A DNA stretch of 64,000 bases from Cloeon dipterum. Its lineage: Eukaryota; Arthropoda; Insecta; Ephemeroptera; Baetidae. The first letter of the stretch is position 1. The number at the start of each line of letters is the position of its first letter. Location of the stretch: contig NC_088788.1 in NCBI RefSeq assembly GCF_949628265.1, positions 8,618,001-8,682,000 on the forward strand, read 5' to 3'. The notes beneath the pieces are model-generated. The model had not been told where the DNA came from. It ran no database searches and saw only the letters and a program-made list of their open reading frames with translations. The position numbers and the translations under genes were made by a program. Shown piece after piece: positions 50,701 to 62,118 of this stretch.

Positions 50701-52198
50701 TCCTCGAGCTTCTCCAGCTTGCCCTTGAGCCTGGCAGACTTTTCCTTTTCCTTCTCGTAGCGGCGCTTCCATTCCTCGGCAGTCAGCTCCTCGTTGACGC
50801 AGACCACGTTCTTGATGGTCTTGGCGCGCTTGCCAAAGTCCAGCGTCGACTTGGTCTCCGACTCGTTGAAGGACGCCGGTGAGCAACAGATGATAATTGT
50901 TGTTCGCGCGTTGCCACCAAGCGACTCTTGCAAAATACGCGTCAGCTTCGAGTCACGGTAAGGAATATGCGTTTTCTGCAAATAAATCCAGGATAATTAG
51001 TCCCAAAATCACGTCAAAAATTTATTAAATAATGCTTACATTGCCGTCAGCGAGTGCGGAAATCACATTTCCCAGCGCGGAGAGCGACTTGTTTATATTC
51101 TTGGCCTCGTCCAGAACCGTTCCTTCAGCACCAGTCTTGCTCACCTAGCAACAAACACACAAAATTATTAATTTTACCATTAACAAATATTTTAAGACAA
51201 TTAATACCTTCTCACTACCAGCCAAATCGACCAGGTAGAGCTTGCCGGACAGCTTCTTCTGATTTTCCAGGTTCTCCTGCTTGACGTTGATCAGGAAGAC
51301 GCTGTGGCTACGCGAACTGTGCTCGTTCATGTCTGCAAAAACCACATCAGTTTGGAATTCCGAGAATTAAACAATAAAACTCACTGGTAACTGCAATGTG
51401 GCGGTTGGCCTTGCCCTCCTCGATCGTCTCGAAGACCTCCTCAGGGCTCGAGACGAACCGTTCCGTTGCTCCCTTCACAAAGGGCACCCTGTTTTTGTCC
51501 TCATGCACGCTCAGGTTCACCTTGGACACTGAAGGCACAATTTTAATTTATAATACAGCAATTTGATAAAAAAAATCGCACCATCGAGCAGGTCTCTAAT
51601 TTTGTCCATGTAGATCTCAAAGTAGGAGACCTTGATGTGGAACTCGAGGTTCTCCTCCATGGCATAAATGTGGTTGAAGATGTCATTGACGATGCGAGGG
51701 ATGATTCCCTGCTTGTGAGTGTCGCCGAGCACGCCTTCCATCGTGTGCGTTTTGCCGGACGACGTCTGTCCATAGGCGAAGATGGTGCCGTTGTAGCCGC
51801 ACAGCACGTCCGACACGATCGTCTTGGCCGCCTCATTGTACACCTTCTCCTGAGTCGCGTTCGGTTTGAACACCTTGTCAAACAAATAAACTTTTCCCTG
51901 AAAACAAGATATAAAAAATTAAAATCTTTTTCCCAGAAATTAAAAAGGGAAACCCGCGGCTCTTATGTAATGTCGAAACTCTATAGATTACAAAAAATTA
52001 ATTCTGTCCGGTCTATTTGGACAGGTGGAGTTGGTTGGGTGGGACACTCACGCCTATGGAAATGCAGTTCTCCTCGGTGCCGGACGGAAACTTGACGATG
52101 AACTTGGAACCCGCCTTCTCCTCGGAGTCGTTGAGCGGCCGGAAGCGGCACACCACCTTGATGCTGTCCTCAGCCGGCACCTCGCGCTCCCCGGACAT
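44788..52198 (-). CDS. Khc: Kinesin-1 heavy chain
   Basis: Eleven coding exons (minus): 52198-52052, 51897-51582, 51528-51385, 51332-51208, 51144-51040, 50975-50689, 49122-48612, 47932-47783, 47328-47011, 46483-45754, 44957-44788. They sum to 3003 bases (1000 residues), all in phase. This is the plus-end-directed microtubule motor for vesicle and organelle transport. N-terminal motor domain: P-loop GQTSSGKT (residues 92-99), switch I NEHSSRSH, switch [10 protein letters not shown], and the L12-helix [14 protein letters not shown] neck, stalk coiled coil and a long coiled coil with a Gln/Glu-rich segment follow. The tail contains QIAKPIRPG (IAK at 944-946), the autoinhibitory motif conserved in kinesin-1; its alanine codon is split between exons 10 and 11. 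Length is close to other arthropod kinesin heavy chains (about 975). The ATG is the one followed by [10 protein letters not shown]. Confidence 0.97.
44958..45753 (-). other. Last Khc intron
   Basis: 796 bases, AT-rich; contains the degenerate MITE fragment listed at 45355-45570. Confidence 0.7.
45355..45570 (-). repeat. Degenerate fragment of the TTAA MITE family (Khc intron)
   Basis: In the last Khc intron. CTCATCGAGATCTATCTGACAG, CGATTTTCTCAAAAACTTACAG and TCTTAGGACCTA follow the order of the complete element. Strongly diverged. Confidence 0.45.
46484..47010 (-). other. Khc intron between exons 9 and 10
   Basis: 527 bases. CTGAGCTCAGGGTAAAA-like segments recur at about 46645 and 46830, suggesting a short internal duplication. 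Nothing else seen. Confidence 0.5.
47933..48611 (-). other. Khc intron between exons 7 and 8
   Basis: 679 bases on the coding-exon map. Holds an AAAT repeat (48200-48217) and a full CRE palindrome TGACGTCA (48471-48478) in a less AT-rich stretch (48240-48540). Confidence 0.6.
48200..48217. repeat. (AAAT)n simple repeat
   Basis: Four to five AAAT units in a Khc intron. Confidence 0.8.
49510..49939. mobile_element. Foldback MITE, second copy (Khc intron)
   Basis: Same family as the element at 11690-12110. It shares the CAACAGATGG segment, GCTGCGATTT, GCTTTC..TTGACGT, the central CCAATCGCCGTAGAA and the mirror-image right half. It lies in the 1.57 kb Khc intron between coding exons 6 and 7. 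The termini have drifted (ACAACAGTTTTTATAAGCCC left), and no target duplication could be fixed by eye. Confidence 0.75.
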
Positions 52199-53718
52199 GG
52201 TGGCGCTGGCTATCGGGACGCTGTCTGCACTACAAAACCGCGTACGCAACGCGAGGTGATCGCAACGGGACAAAACTCAGCGACGGACCGATCACGTCAA
52301 CTGCAAGATGGCCTCCATTTTCACTGCAGTTATTGTTCCAGTCTGTTTGTTCTCGGAAATTCCGCTCCAGCTGGCACGGCACCACGGCCACCGACTCGTC
52401 CAGCAGGCGCTCCTGTCCCACGGGACGAGACACAAACGTCACTGGCGTCCGAATTTCAATTCTTTCCTCCTCAGCGACAGCCGCAATCGCCCATTTATTA
52501 TTTTTCGTCGGCCAGCCAGACCGAGTGGTGCGATGACGTCACCCTCGAACGGCCACTCCCCTGTCGCTGCCACAGCTATCTGGAAGTAGTTCAATAATCG
52601 GTCACCAGGCGCGTGTAGGCCAATCAGCTGAAACAGCTGCCAGCTGATGCTTTCTGATTGGTTGGTGGGAGCATGGTGCTGCTCCAACGCGGCTGGCGCG
52701 AAATGAAAATGCTGAAATTCTTTATTGTGTGGGCGATGGCCGTGCAGCCATGCGTGGCCCCCTATTGATCTACGGCATGGGTGTGTAACGGGTCTGTCTA
52801 CAGCAGCAGGCGGTCGCACGATGAGTGGGCCTTTTATAGATAGCGGACCCGATCATCGTGAAACTTGTTCAAGGCCCACGCGGTTCGCTTTTTTGCGATC
52901 GGGTGGAGTGCGTAAAAACTTGCTCTCGGCTCGTCGGTCTCGCTTTTGAACCCACCGCCGCATTAGAGAGCAAAAAGGAAACAATAAAATAAAGCTGCTG
53001 TGTATTGTGAGGTTTAATAACACCACTGCCTGATTGCATCCGCTCCCAATGAAAAAAGCGGTAGCTGCATGACGACGTCGAGAAAAAATAGAGACAGACA
53101 ATGCAAGAACGCCGACAGCGAGCACGATGTTTTTTTATGGCTGAAGAAGTTGTTGCTGAAACTGCTGCGACCGTATAATTATTAACAGGATTCAAAAATG
53201 AAAATATATATTAAATTTAAATCCTAATTTCCAAAAATTTGGATACTGTTGACAAATTACAGGAATTTTTCGACTTTTTTTAAATTCAAATTTGAAAATA
53301 GATATGAAATTTTATGATATGAGATTCTAAAACTAACTTCTTTTCAAATACAATTAGAATAATTTTCCCGCCATAAATCTGACAGATAGGATCAAGCATC
53401 TCGAATTACCAAAAAAGGAAAGGCGTTAAGTCGTAAAATTCACACGGTCGCATTAAGGTGCGTGTCGGAGGTCATGTTTGGCGCCCTTTTTCAAAGGCGG
53501 CGCGGGCTGTGATTGGCCGGGGCTGAAAAGGCATTTCGGCATTGGCAGGAGTGAGTGGAGCAGAGTGGAGAAGAATTTACGACTGGGCTTGCAGGCAGGC
53601 AAATAGATGTTTTGAAGCGACGCTTGGGCCGTGATCAACACAGATCGGCAGCGGAGGCTACAGCTTGATTGAATTGACCTGAATCGGGTCGGGCGCCGGC
53701 CGAAATTCGCGCCATGTT
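52199..53718. other. Divergent intergenic region
   Basis: 1.5 kb between the start codons of Khc (-) and the C14orf119-like gene (+). It should hold both 5' UTRs and promoters. The first 650 bases next to Khc and the last 260 bases are GC-rich; 53180-53440 is AT-rich. No credible additional gene. Confidence 0.6.
52534..52541. promoter_or_regulatory. CRE palindrome in the Khc / C14orf119-like intergenic region
   Basis: TGACGTCA, the full cAMP-response-element consensus, lies about 335 bases upstream of the Khc ATG. The gap separates two divergently transcribed genes (52199-53718) and is GC-rich with no clear TATA box near Khc. Binding is inferred only from the consensus. Confidence 0.35.
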
Positions 53719-54613
53719 ATGTCGCAGCGAGTGATCGAGGAGCAGAAAAGGTGCATCGTCAGCTGGTGTCGCAACTGGGACGGCGAGCAGCGCGACAAGT
53801 TCGTCGCCAAAGTCGAGCAGACCATCACAGGCCAGGTCGACGTGGACCAGGTTCGTCCTGTTCCGAATTTTTAAAGTTTTAATTCCAAAAATTCAATCCT
53901 CAGCTGGTAGCCGGACTGAGCCTCGAGGAGCCAAGCACCCTTTTCGACTACCAGGTCAAGCTGTTTCGCCGCTGGTCGGCCGCCTGGGTTTTGGCTGACC
54001 TGCTCGACCTGCTGACCACCCTGACGAGAGGATGACAACCTACACGCCCGCGGCGCAGGTCCGTTAAGTTGCAAATTTAATCGAGTTGAAGTTAAACGGC
54101 TTCGTTGTCGATCGATTTAGTAAAACTCTTATAATAAAAAATGGTAATTTTTCTGAGGCCATAAAAACATTCTGAATATCGACAGATAAAATAATATTTT
54201 TAGGTTTTTGAAGATTCTAACCATTGTTTTTCGAAGCAACTGAAAATTAACTATACAATTCAAATCAGGTGAGATTCGTGGAGTCCTGGTTCCGCGAGTG
54301 GAGCGACATGCAGCGCGAGGACTTCTTGCCGGTGATGGCGCAGAGCTTTTCTGCCAACTTCTGCCCGGTGAACGGCCTGTCGGAGCTGGGCCTCGGCTCA
54401 AGGCCACCATCATTGTTCCAGTGCCGCGTGAAGCTGTTCCGCGAGTGGTGCCTCGGCTGGGACGCCGCGTGCCGTCAGTCCCTCAAGGACAGCCTGCGCG
54501 ACGTCGACCCCACCTTCGTGCAAAACCTCGAGGTCGCCCTCAGCAGCCTCGATGGCGTCAAGCCGCCCGCCGACCTCGTCGCCAACGACCCTCGCGAGGG
54601 CGAGGTCGTCTGA
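53719..54613 (+). pseudogene. C14orf119-like (DUF4508-type) gene with two domain copies and a reading-frame break
   Basis: Exons: 53719-53850 (starts MSQRVIEEQKRCI), 53904-54058 and 54269-54613. Each half resembles the C14orf119 family: CIVSWCRNWDGEQRDKF then TLFDYQVKLFRRW in the first half, FVESWFREWSDMQREDFL then SLFQCRVKLFREW in the second. The family's role is unknown. Exon 2 is 155 bases, not a multiple of three, although both its borders (GACCAG/GTTCGT and GCGCAG/GTCCGT) are phase 0. The upstream frame hits TGA at about 54032, while another frame of the same exon reads on as DERMTTYTPAAQ into exon 3. One base seems to be missing near 54010-54030. It may be an assembly error in a real gene, an inactivating change, or a model error (a weak GTTTTG donor at about 53990 could skip it). 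The label pseudogene is provisional. Confidence 0.6.
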
Positions 54614-57600
54614 ACTCCAATCGTTGAACCATCTTAATTTTATTCTGCGCCTTTTTCAGCTTCAATTATTTCAAGTGAATCTTTACAGTTGGCTTTAGGA
54701 AGTGGTACATTGAATGCATAAACAATTTAATCTTTTGGAAAATCAAATCAGGAGCAAGTAAAAGTTAAATTTCAGAATTTGTCATTTCATTGAAATATGT
54801 ATCGGCTTTTCCAACGAATACCTCTCTTTAGTGGTGTGCGAATTTTTCTATAAATGAAATATATCCTCATATTTCCTTATGGAGATGGTGTTCGCCGCCT
54901 GATTAGCATGCAAACTTTGAAGCCGATTTTCTCATATTAAAAAAAACTGAACTCTTTCCAAAAATAAATCGATGATTTTTAGGATTTTGCTGTACAGACC
55001 TACTTAAACCAGCCGTGGATATGCTTTTTTCTCGCCTCTTTCTTGCTCAACACTCATTTTGCTTCGGTTTAAAATGAAAACTAACACGCATCAGCTAGTC
55101 ACGTCGAAGAATCTCGATTGAACCATGTGTGCTATTGGAATTTTCAGGGCCTTTTTAATCCCGACTCTGCATATCCACCGATTTAGTTTGTTGCATTTTA
55201 ATCGCGTAGCCCGACTAATCAATACTCAAATATATTATGATGGCTAATAACGTACAATTAAAGCTGTTGACTACACAATGCAATTGTTGAGATTCGTGTT
55301 GGTGCTTTTGAGTCCAAACTCCACCCCATGCGTGCTGTTTTCAAATAAAAATCTCAAAAACACACACTTGGCCCCCCTCTACAGCTGGAGTTTTACCTTT
55401 CCAAGGGCAGCAGTGGGGGAGGGATGGGGCCAAGTGTGTTTGTTTTTCTTAAAAAAAAATCCTTCAACCGACGCTCCTATTATCCGATTGATGACCCTGA
55501 GATTTGTTCCCGCTTGCGTCCCCTTCCCCTCGTCGGCCCCCGGCATTGGCCCTTCCCCTACCTCCCCTCCGCGTGCAAGCACGGATTGACGTCGATGTGC
55601 CATCAGCAAGGCCATGTTTCGCAGCTGTTGATCATTTACAAACATGTACAAATTTTAATGAATTGAGCAAATGTTGATCATGCAACAAAGAAAGCACTTC
55701 TTGATACATCTATAAATTAATAATTAAATAAATTTAAAAAAAATCAACCATGTAATGTATAATGTACAAGACGCCGAAGCGCAGCTGTTTACTTTTGTTT
55801 TTCTCCTATATTGGGCGGTGTTTGGGTATCATAAATATAAAAGCTGCGTTTTTCTCACTTTGGGAAAAGTGTGTAATCTCGCTGAAGCAAAATCAAAACC
55901 TCAATTATGACGTAGTGTAGGATCTCGTAAATTGGTTTAATGTCGACTTTTATTCCGTTATTGCGATCAGGTCTGATTTTCGTAATAATTCCAACATTGG
56001 CTGATATTTTAAGTTACTATATTACTACTTTATTGTATATTGTGTCGAGATGAAATAAAATATTATATTATTTGGTTGCAAGCTTCTAGGCTTAAAACTG
56101 GATTTTCATTTTTGCATTACAAATTACCTCTTATTTTAAACAGGTTAAATTTTACTCTAGTTTTTAACAAGGTTTGCATAAATCCGCATTGTATTTATCT
56201 GTTTTTTTTTTTAACTGCGCATTTTAAGATATTAGGTGACCTAAATATGAATTTTAAAAAAATCAGCTCTACTGGCTGATTTAAATAAATAATTTTGTTG
56301 AAATTAAACATAAATTATCATGCTCTGACATTTTTTTTATGAAAGTTAAATTATGCGGAAAACTCCAACATCGGTAGTAGATTTTTCTGCTATTTTTAGG
56401 GCATAAAACCTGTGGTGCATTTTTGCGCATTGGAAAATTGGCGAACACCCAATAGAACACTCTGGAAAACGCTTTGCTTGTGAAGCAACGATCGGTGGAA
56501 TGCAGCACGCATAGTTTCCGATAAATATTAACTTAACTATTATTTTCATTGGAATTAAACTGATCCTTCTATGACGCATTAAAACTAGCAGAACCACCAA
56601 CAAAAATCCTCAGGAAATTGCAATATTATTAATTAATTTAAGAATCTCAGTCTCTAGTCTCTATGAGAAGCCCAAACACTTTATAAGCGGCAAAATGTTA
56701 AATTTTTAAAGTTCTTTTAGATTTTGCAAACAGGGTTATATTTTTTAGCCAATTCTCAATGGTATTCTCAGATTGTTCATATTAATTTTCAGATTTTAAA
56801 TATTGCACATTTATAAAAGCTATAAGAAAATTGAATACAAGAAATTGAAAAATAACATTGTTATATTAATAAAATTAAATATTTTCCACAACCATTTTAA
56901 ACATTTTAATTTGAATTTACGAGTCTTGATCTTGATATAAAAGTACGGTTTCCCTCGCCTCAGGATTGCCATACATTTCTCCAATAAATTTGATTGACAG
57001 GGCTGTGGCTGAGCCAATAAAAGGCAACGAGTTGTCGGTCTTTGGGCACAGATGGCTCGCGGGTATGCAGTCTGCGAAGCACTGGTGGTGCGCGGGCTGC
57101 GAACGTTTTGCTCGCTCTGCTATCTGCTTTTTTGCCGGCCCAGATGCACCGCACACGCAGTACGCAACCTTGGCGGGGGCACAGCGATCGCAAAACATAC
57201 ATACACACACGCTTATTGAAAGATGACGAGCCATTCGGTCTTGGCCGGGCGCCAGAAAATGCAGATTTCGCCCGAAGCCGCCCGAGGAGAGAGGAGAAAT
57301 GTGCTAAATTTACTGAGCCATAACCGTCCTTTTCCTTCGCACTTGTTGTTTCACTTTTTCCCGCGAAAGGAGTTATTTGAGGATTATTATAGTCTCGTGT
57401 GTGTGTTTTTGTGCCCAACCCTCATCCGTCAAATTACGCTGATAAATATTTAATGAGCCACCGCCGTTTTTGCTGTTGGAAAACGAGCGGATAAATTGAC
57501 CTTTGTTCTCGTGTCCGCTTTTCTCTTGTTTCTCGACGGCAACAAATTATGGAGATAACGACGCGGCGCAGCTCTGGTAAAAAGCAGGCATCAAATTGCA

Positions 57601-58899
57601 ACTTGCTTTGCGCTGCTGCCACCGCGCTGAATGGCTTAATCAACGGTTAAATCGCATTACCGGCCTCTTGCACAAGACCGCGACCGGCCGTCGCTTCGCA
57701 ACAAGTCGCGATTCCTGTTTCAAGCAATCTTTTGGCATCTAAAAGAAAATTTTGCTCCGGGATATTTATCTTAAAACTGGAGGCCTGCATTTTAATGGTT
57801 TGTTCGATAAGGGTTTGGCTTTGGGGTGGATATTTGATTACAGCACTGTCCGTTTTTTTAATTCTGGATTATTCCTCTGCTCCCTTCCCCCAGAAAAATA
57901 CTCGTAGGAAAAAAGGATTCTTCAGTGCTCCAACTCTTAATTAAAATTGGAACTTTATTTCACTTGAGAAAAATTCCCGTTTTAATGTCATTGAAAAACA
58001 ACTTAATTCAGCCACAAAAGCTATGATTAAAAACATATAGATCTTTTTAAATCAGGCAAAATTTAAAATGGACCTGCGGTATTTTAAATTTGAAGAGAAA
58101 AATTTATTAAACATTTCATTTATTCCATTCTTCTCCTATGACTACAATCCTAAAAAAGAAACTAATAGTTTAATTTAAATTTCGAATATTGGGAAGTGAA
58201 AAGGGAGACCAAAATCATCACTTGTAATTGTAATTTATAGTTTCATCACTCTGATCGTTATGGGAGCGAAAGGCAAGATGGAAACAGCAAACAGCAACAA
58301 GACAAGGGCGGCGAATTCCCACTAGCCCATTTCCCTGCTTTTCCCTTTTTGACGGCGCCGGCGAAAGGGGCGAATGTTTCCGAGTGCTTCTCATCCGGCA
58401 GCCGGAGCAGCTTTTGGGTTCGGTTCGCAGCGTTTGACCCAGTTAGATTCAAAATATATGCGCGTGCATATTCCACACCCCTCGTCTCCACTTCACTCCA
58501 CTCGACTCGACGCTGTAATCTCGTTTTATTATTATCATCGCCTCGGCAAGCTTGCCTCGAATCTGTTGCGCCTGCATGGCAACTCGCAACAGACAATATC
58601 TCGCGTGTGTGCATGCGGTGTTCTCACCCACCTCCGAATATTCGTGCGTAATCTCTCGATTATTTTCATGCATGCAAACAATTAATTAAATTGTCGCAGC
58701 CGCTGCTCGTCTGCAAAGTCTAATGGCTGCTGTGCAATAAAGGCGATCAAGTCGTTTTCCCTCAGCAGCTTCCATTCACTATGCAGGCGGACATTAAATG
58801 AACGAACACGACCCGCCGCTCTTAGAAACCATCTGAAAACGAATAAAACGTTAATAGGACTGAGTATCGCTTTAAAAGCCTCTTTTATGTTATTTTAAC
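54614..58899. other. Intergenic region
   Basis: AT-rich to about 56950 with nothing recognisable. Positions 57000-58760 are more GC-rich with several short frames on both strands, none showing a domain. A weak echo of the TTAA MITE family (GCCGATTTTCTCATATT) is near 54920. Confidence 0.5.
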
Positions 58900-59121
58900 A
58901 TGGAGTTTTTTACATGGAATAAACTGGAGATGTCCGACCACTTAGGATTCAGAGGCAATCAAGCCGGACATATCATCATCATTGACCAGAAGAAGGAGGG
59001 TATAATCATTAATATTTCTATGGAGAGGACCATCGTCGAGGAAAAAAGAAAACACCAGCCACTTGCAGTCGAGTTGAAAGAAATTCATATTATTCTGAGG
59101 AAAAGCACCGCAGTCCCTTAA
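58900..59121 (+). pseudogene. Retroelement-derived fragment (C-terminal region of a LINE-like ORF)
   Basis: A 73-codon frame. The spaced pattern IIINISMERTIVEEKRKH..LAVELKEIH resembles the conserved segment after the reverse transcriptase in many arthropod non-LTR elements (I-D-hydrophobic..P..NI..KE..K..L..E..). No reverse transcriptase or endonuclease part is visible around it. The initial ATG is probably chance. It is a remnant without expected function. Confidence 0.35.
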
Positions 59122-59604
59122 AGACTGGAAGAAGCTGAAGAAGAGATGAAAAATATCCAAATTTGTGTATGTTGGAAAAACGGCACCTCTATTAGATGGA
59201 AAAATTCGTTTATTAATTATCTTTCTATAGCAGGGTCTGAAAAAACAAAAGTTTTCATTAAGAAAAATTGTAATTCCGTCGTTTTGTAAAATATTTCATA
59301 TATTATCGAGTTTATATATTTACAGCAAAAAATTTTCAACTCAAAATTAATATTAAAATTGAGTTGAGAAGCAAATGAAAATAATGCAACAGATAGAGCA
59401 AAAAAGTAAATATATATATCAGAGAAAAATACCAAAATATGTACATAGTTAATTGTGACACTGAATTGAAGTTGTCGATTGTTACAGAGTAACAAATGTA
59501 AATGATTAGAATTGTCAGCTGCAATGTAGTACATAGATCAAATTAATTTTTTTAACAATTGGCACAGTGCGCAATATTTAAAAGAGGACAAGTTATTTTT
59601 TTTT

Positions 59605-60015
59605 AATTTGCTCCAAAACTTACAGCACTTGCCCATATTTTCTTGGCAGATTTCAATTTGTCTCGTCGAGATCTGTCCAACGGGTTTATGATACTACCTT
59701 TTTTGGGGAAAAAGGAAAAACGACACTTTTTGTAGTGAAACATGAAATCGTCCTGGTCCCGGAAAAATTGCGCAACTTTCAACGCCCAAACGCGAATTTC
59801 CTTGTTGCAAGAAAAGGACAACAATTAATTCGACAATGAAAATTTGGGTGTTTGTTGAAAGTTACCGGAGCCAGGACGAAATAAGAATTCAATTAGGTAG
59901 ATATATGCTCACCGCATTTCAAAAGCATTCAACACGATTTTAAAAATTACACTGCTACCTATTAGGTCAATTTCGGATTGAATCCAGGGTCTAACATTAT
60001 GAATACTCATTCCTG
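59605..60015 (-). repeat. Degenerate fragment of the TTAA MITE family
   Basis: TTTTCTTGGCAGATTTC, GTCTCGTCGAGATCTGTCC and, further on, ACCTATTAGGTCAATTTCGG match the element in order. The middle part is different. Confidence 0.5.
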
Positions 60016-60734
60016 CTTATAAAATTAATTTACTTATCTAAAGTCCATTATCCCATAGCTCACGTTCTAGTAAAATAGTTGGTGTAACAAAACACTCAGC
60101 AGAGGCCAATATATGTACTACCTAATTGTGAGAGCACCGTTACAACAGAGAGGGAGAGAATAGAGTAGGGTTAAGGTTAGTTAGTTACTTAGGTTAGCAT
60201 GGCGGATGGGCGAGTTGAAATGCGTTGCGTCGGCGGTAACAAGCAAGGGCCGGGCGAGAAAAGGCTGCGTGTGGCGTGGCGTGGCGGCTGTCAGCGAGCT
60301 TTCGTCAAAACAAACAGCGCGTACGTGTCCGTCCACCCGTCCGACGCTTGTTTCGCTGTTTGTTCATGCGCGTCCGCCGCCGCCGCCACGCAGACATGGG
60401 CAAACACGCGGCCCCTTTAATTAAGCGAACGCTGCATGCGCTCCCGAAGGACTCGAACAAATTTGGCCAATTTCCGTGTGCACTTTGTCAAGACGGAAAT
60501 GTATGTCTATATTTCTGCTATATGCTATAGGGGAGTTCTTCTATCGTTAGTTCAATTTAATATTAAATGAAATCTTATAATTAATAATACAAAATTGTTT
60601 TTATTTTCTGTTGATTCAGCAAATCATTTGGCATGATTTTTTTTTAATTTAATTGCTGTTGCTTGGGGCTCAAAACAGGAAAACAAAAAAAGTTTCACAG
60701 CGAAGAGAATTATTTCCTAAAAATTCCCTCAAAG

Positions 60735-61014
60735 CAGCGGGGGCCAGATTCGTGCGACGCGCAGATATGGTGTCCGGTGGAGTATGGCGCGAACAAAACG
60801 GTCACGTGAAAATGCGCGAAAGGAACCAAGTTTTCGTCAATATTGTGACATAATTTGCATTGCTAATACTATATAATTGTGTCTTTTGGATCGTAAAAAC
60901 AAACTCTTGACACTCGTACGGGAATCTAAATAGAGCTTTTTGTTTCCCACATTCAGACGCCATCTTGGATCTGCGCAGTGGGAACCAATTTCATCGCAAA
61001 TCTGGCCCCCGCTG
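60735..61014 (+). mobile_element. hAT-like MITE, copy C
   Basis: A 280-base member with termini CAGCGGGGGCCAGATT and AATCTGGCCCCCGCTG. It has a perfect 8-base target duplication, CCTCAAAG (60727-60734 and 61015-61022). Same orientation as the other copies. Confidence 0.88.
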
Positions 61015-61886
61015 CCTCAAAGCTAAGCATAACTTAATTTGTTCCTTATATTAGCCATTTTATAATTTTTACTTTTGAAATAAAACTTAATACGTGCATA
61101 ATTCTCTTTTAAAAACATTCTTTAACCAGTATTTCATATCCAGGATTTGATTCTCGCAAGATTTTAAGTAAAAATAATTAACGAACTGGCCAGTCATGTT
61201 CCAACTGTCTGTCTTTCAGTGAAACCCTGATTTCGTGTGTCACGTAACTGTCAGGCAATTATGCCGCGGAGAGGAGTGAAAATTAACAAAACTCGGAGCA
61301 TAAAAAGCGGAGTTGTTTGCGCCAGCTTTCATTAGCGATACGCACGTCGCGCGCATAAAAGCTAATGAAGGCGCGCGTCGACTGCAATTTGCGAAAAAGA
61401 CGCGGCGGTGGCGGCGACTTTTAACATTAAATTCCGACGCAAAATTAGATCGTTGCGCCTGGCGCCGCCGCCACCGCCGCTTTTCCAGCTCACGACGAGA
61501 GGAGGAAAAAAGAAACGCTTTCGGCTATCATCTCATCTGTTGGGCGGGCCCGTCGAGCGGCAGTTATTAAATTTCTCTCGGCGCGGCTCTCATACAAAAG
61601 CACAAAGCACAGCACACATAGGAACAAGCGCTATTATATTGCACTTAGGGTTACCAACCAGCCATTAAAATTAACAATTCTGTGCATTGCCAGTCTAGCA
61701 CTAAATTTGCAGTTTATTATATGGAATTAACTGTATTGGATTAAAATAAGTTCTAAATATTTTAAATTGCAGACCTTCTTTGATATCGCATTTAAAGGGT
61801 AGAATTAAATATGTCTTGAACTAGATTTACTCCAAAAATGACACAAAAATAAGGGTTGGCGAAAGAGCGGACAGTTAAAAAAAAAT

Positions 61887-62118
61887 CAGCCGGGACCGGA
61901 TTCGTGCGACGCGCAGATATGGCGCGAAAATAACCAAGTTTTGGTGAATATTGTGACATAATTTGCATTACTCTTAACTAATTGTGTCTTTTGAATCGTA
62001 AAAACAAACTCTTGACACTCGTACGGCAATCCAAAGAGAGCTTTTGTTTCCCACATTCAGACGCCATCTTGGATCTGCGCAGTGCGAACCAATTTTATCG
62101 CACATCTGGCCCCCGCTG
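61887..62118 (+). mobile_element. hAT-like MITE, copy D (internally deleted)
   Basis: A 232-base member, about 45 bases shorter through an internal deletion after GCGCAGATATGG. The target duplication AAAAAAAT is at 61879-61886 and 62119-62126. The left terminus has drifted to CAGCCGGGACCGGATTCG. Confidence 0.82.

Noticed and set aside
60199-60424. Plus-strand frames in the GC-rich patch at 60.2 kb as a gene
   Set aside because: Three overlapping frames of similar length with Arg/Ala-rich translations indicate composition rather than coding.
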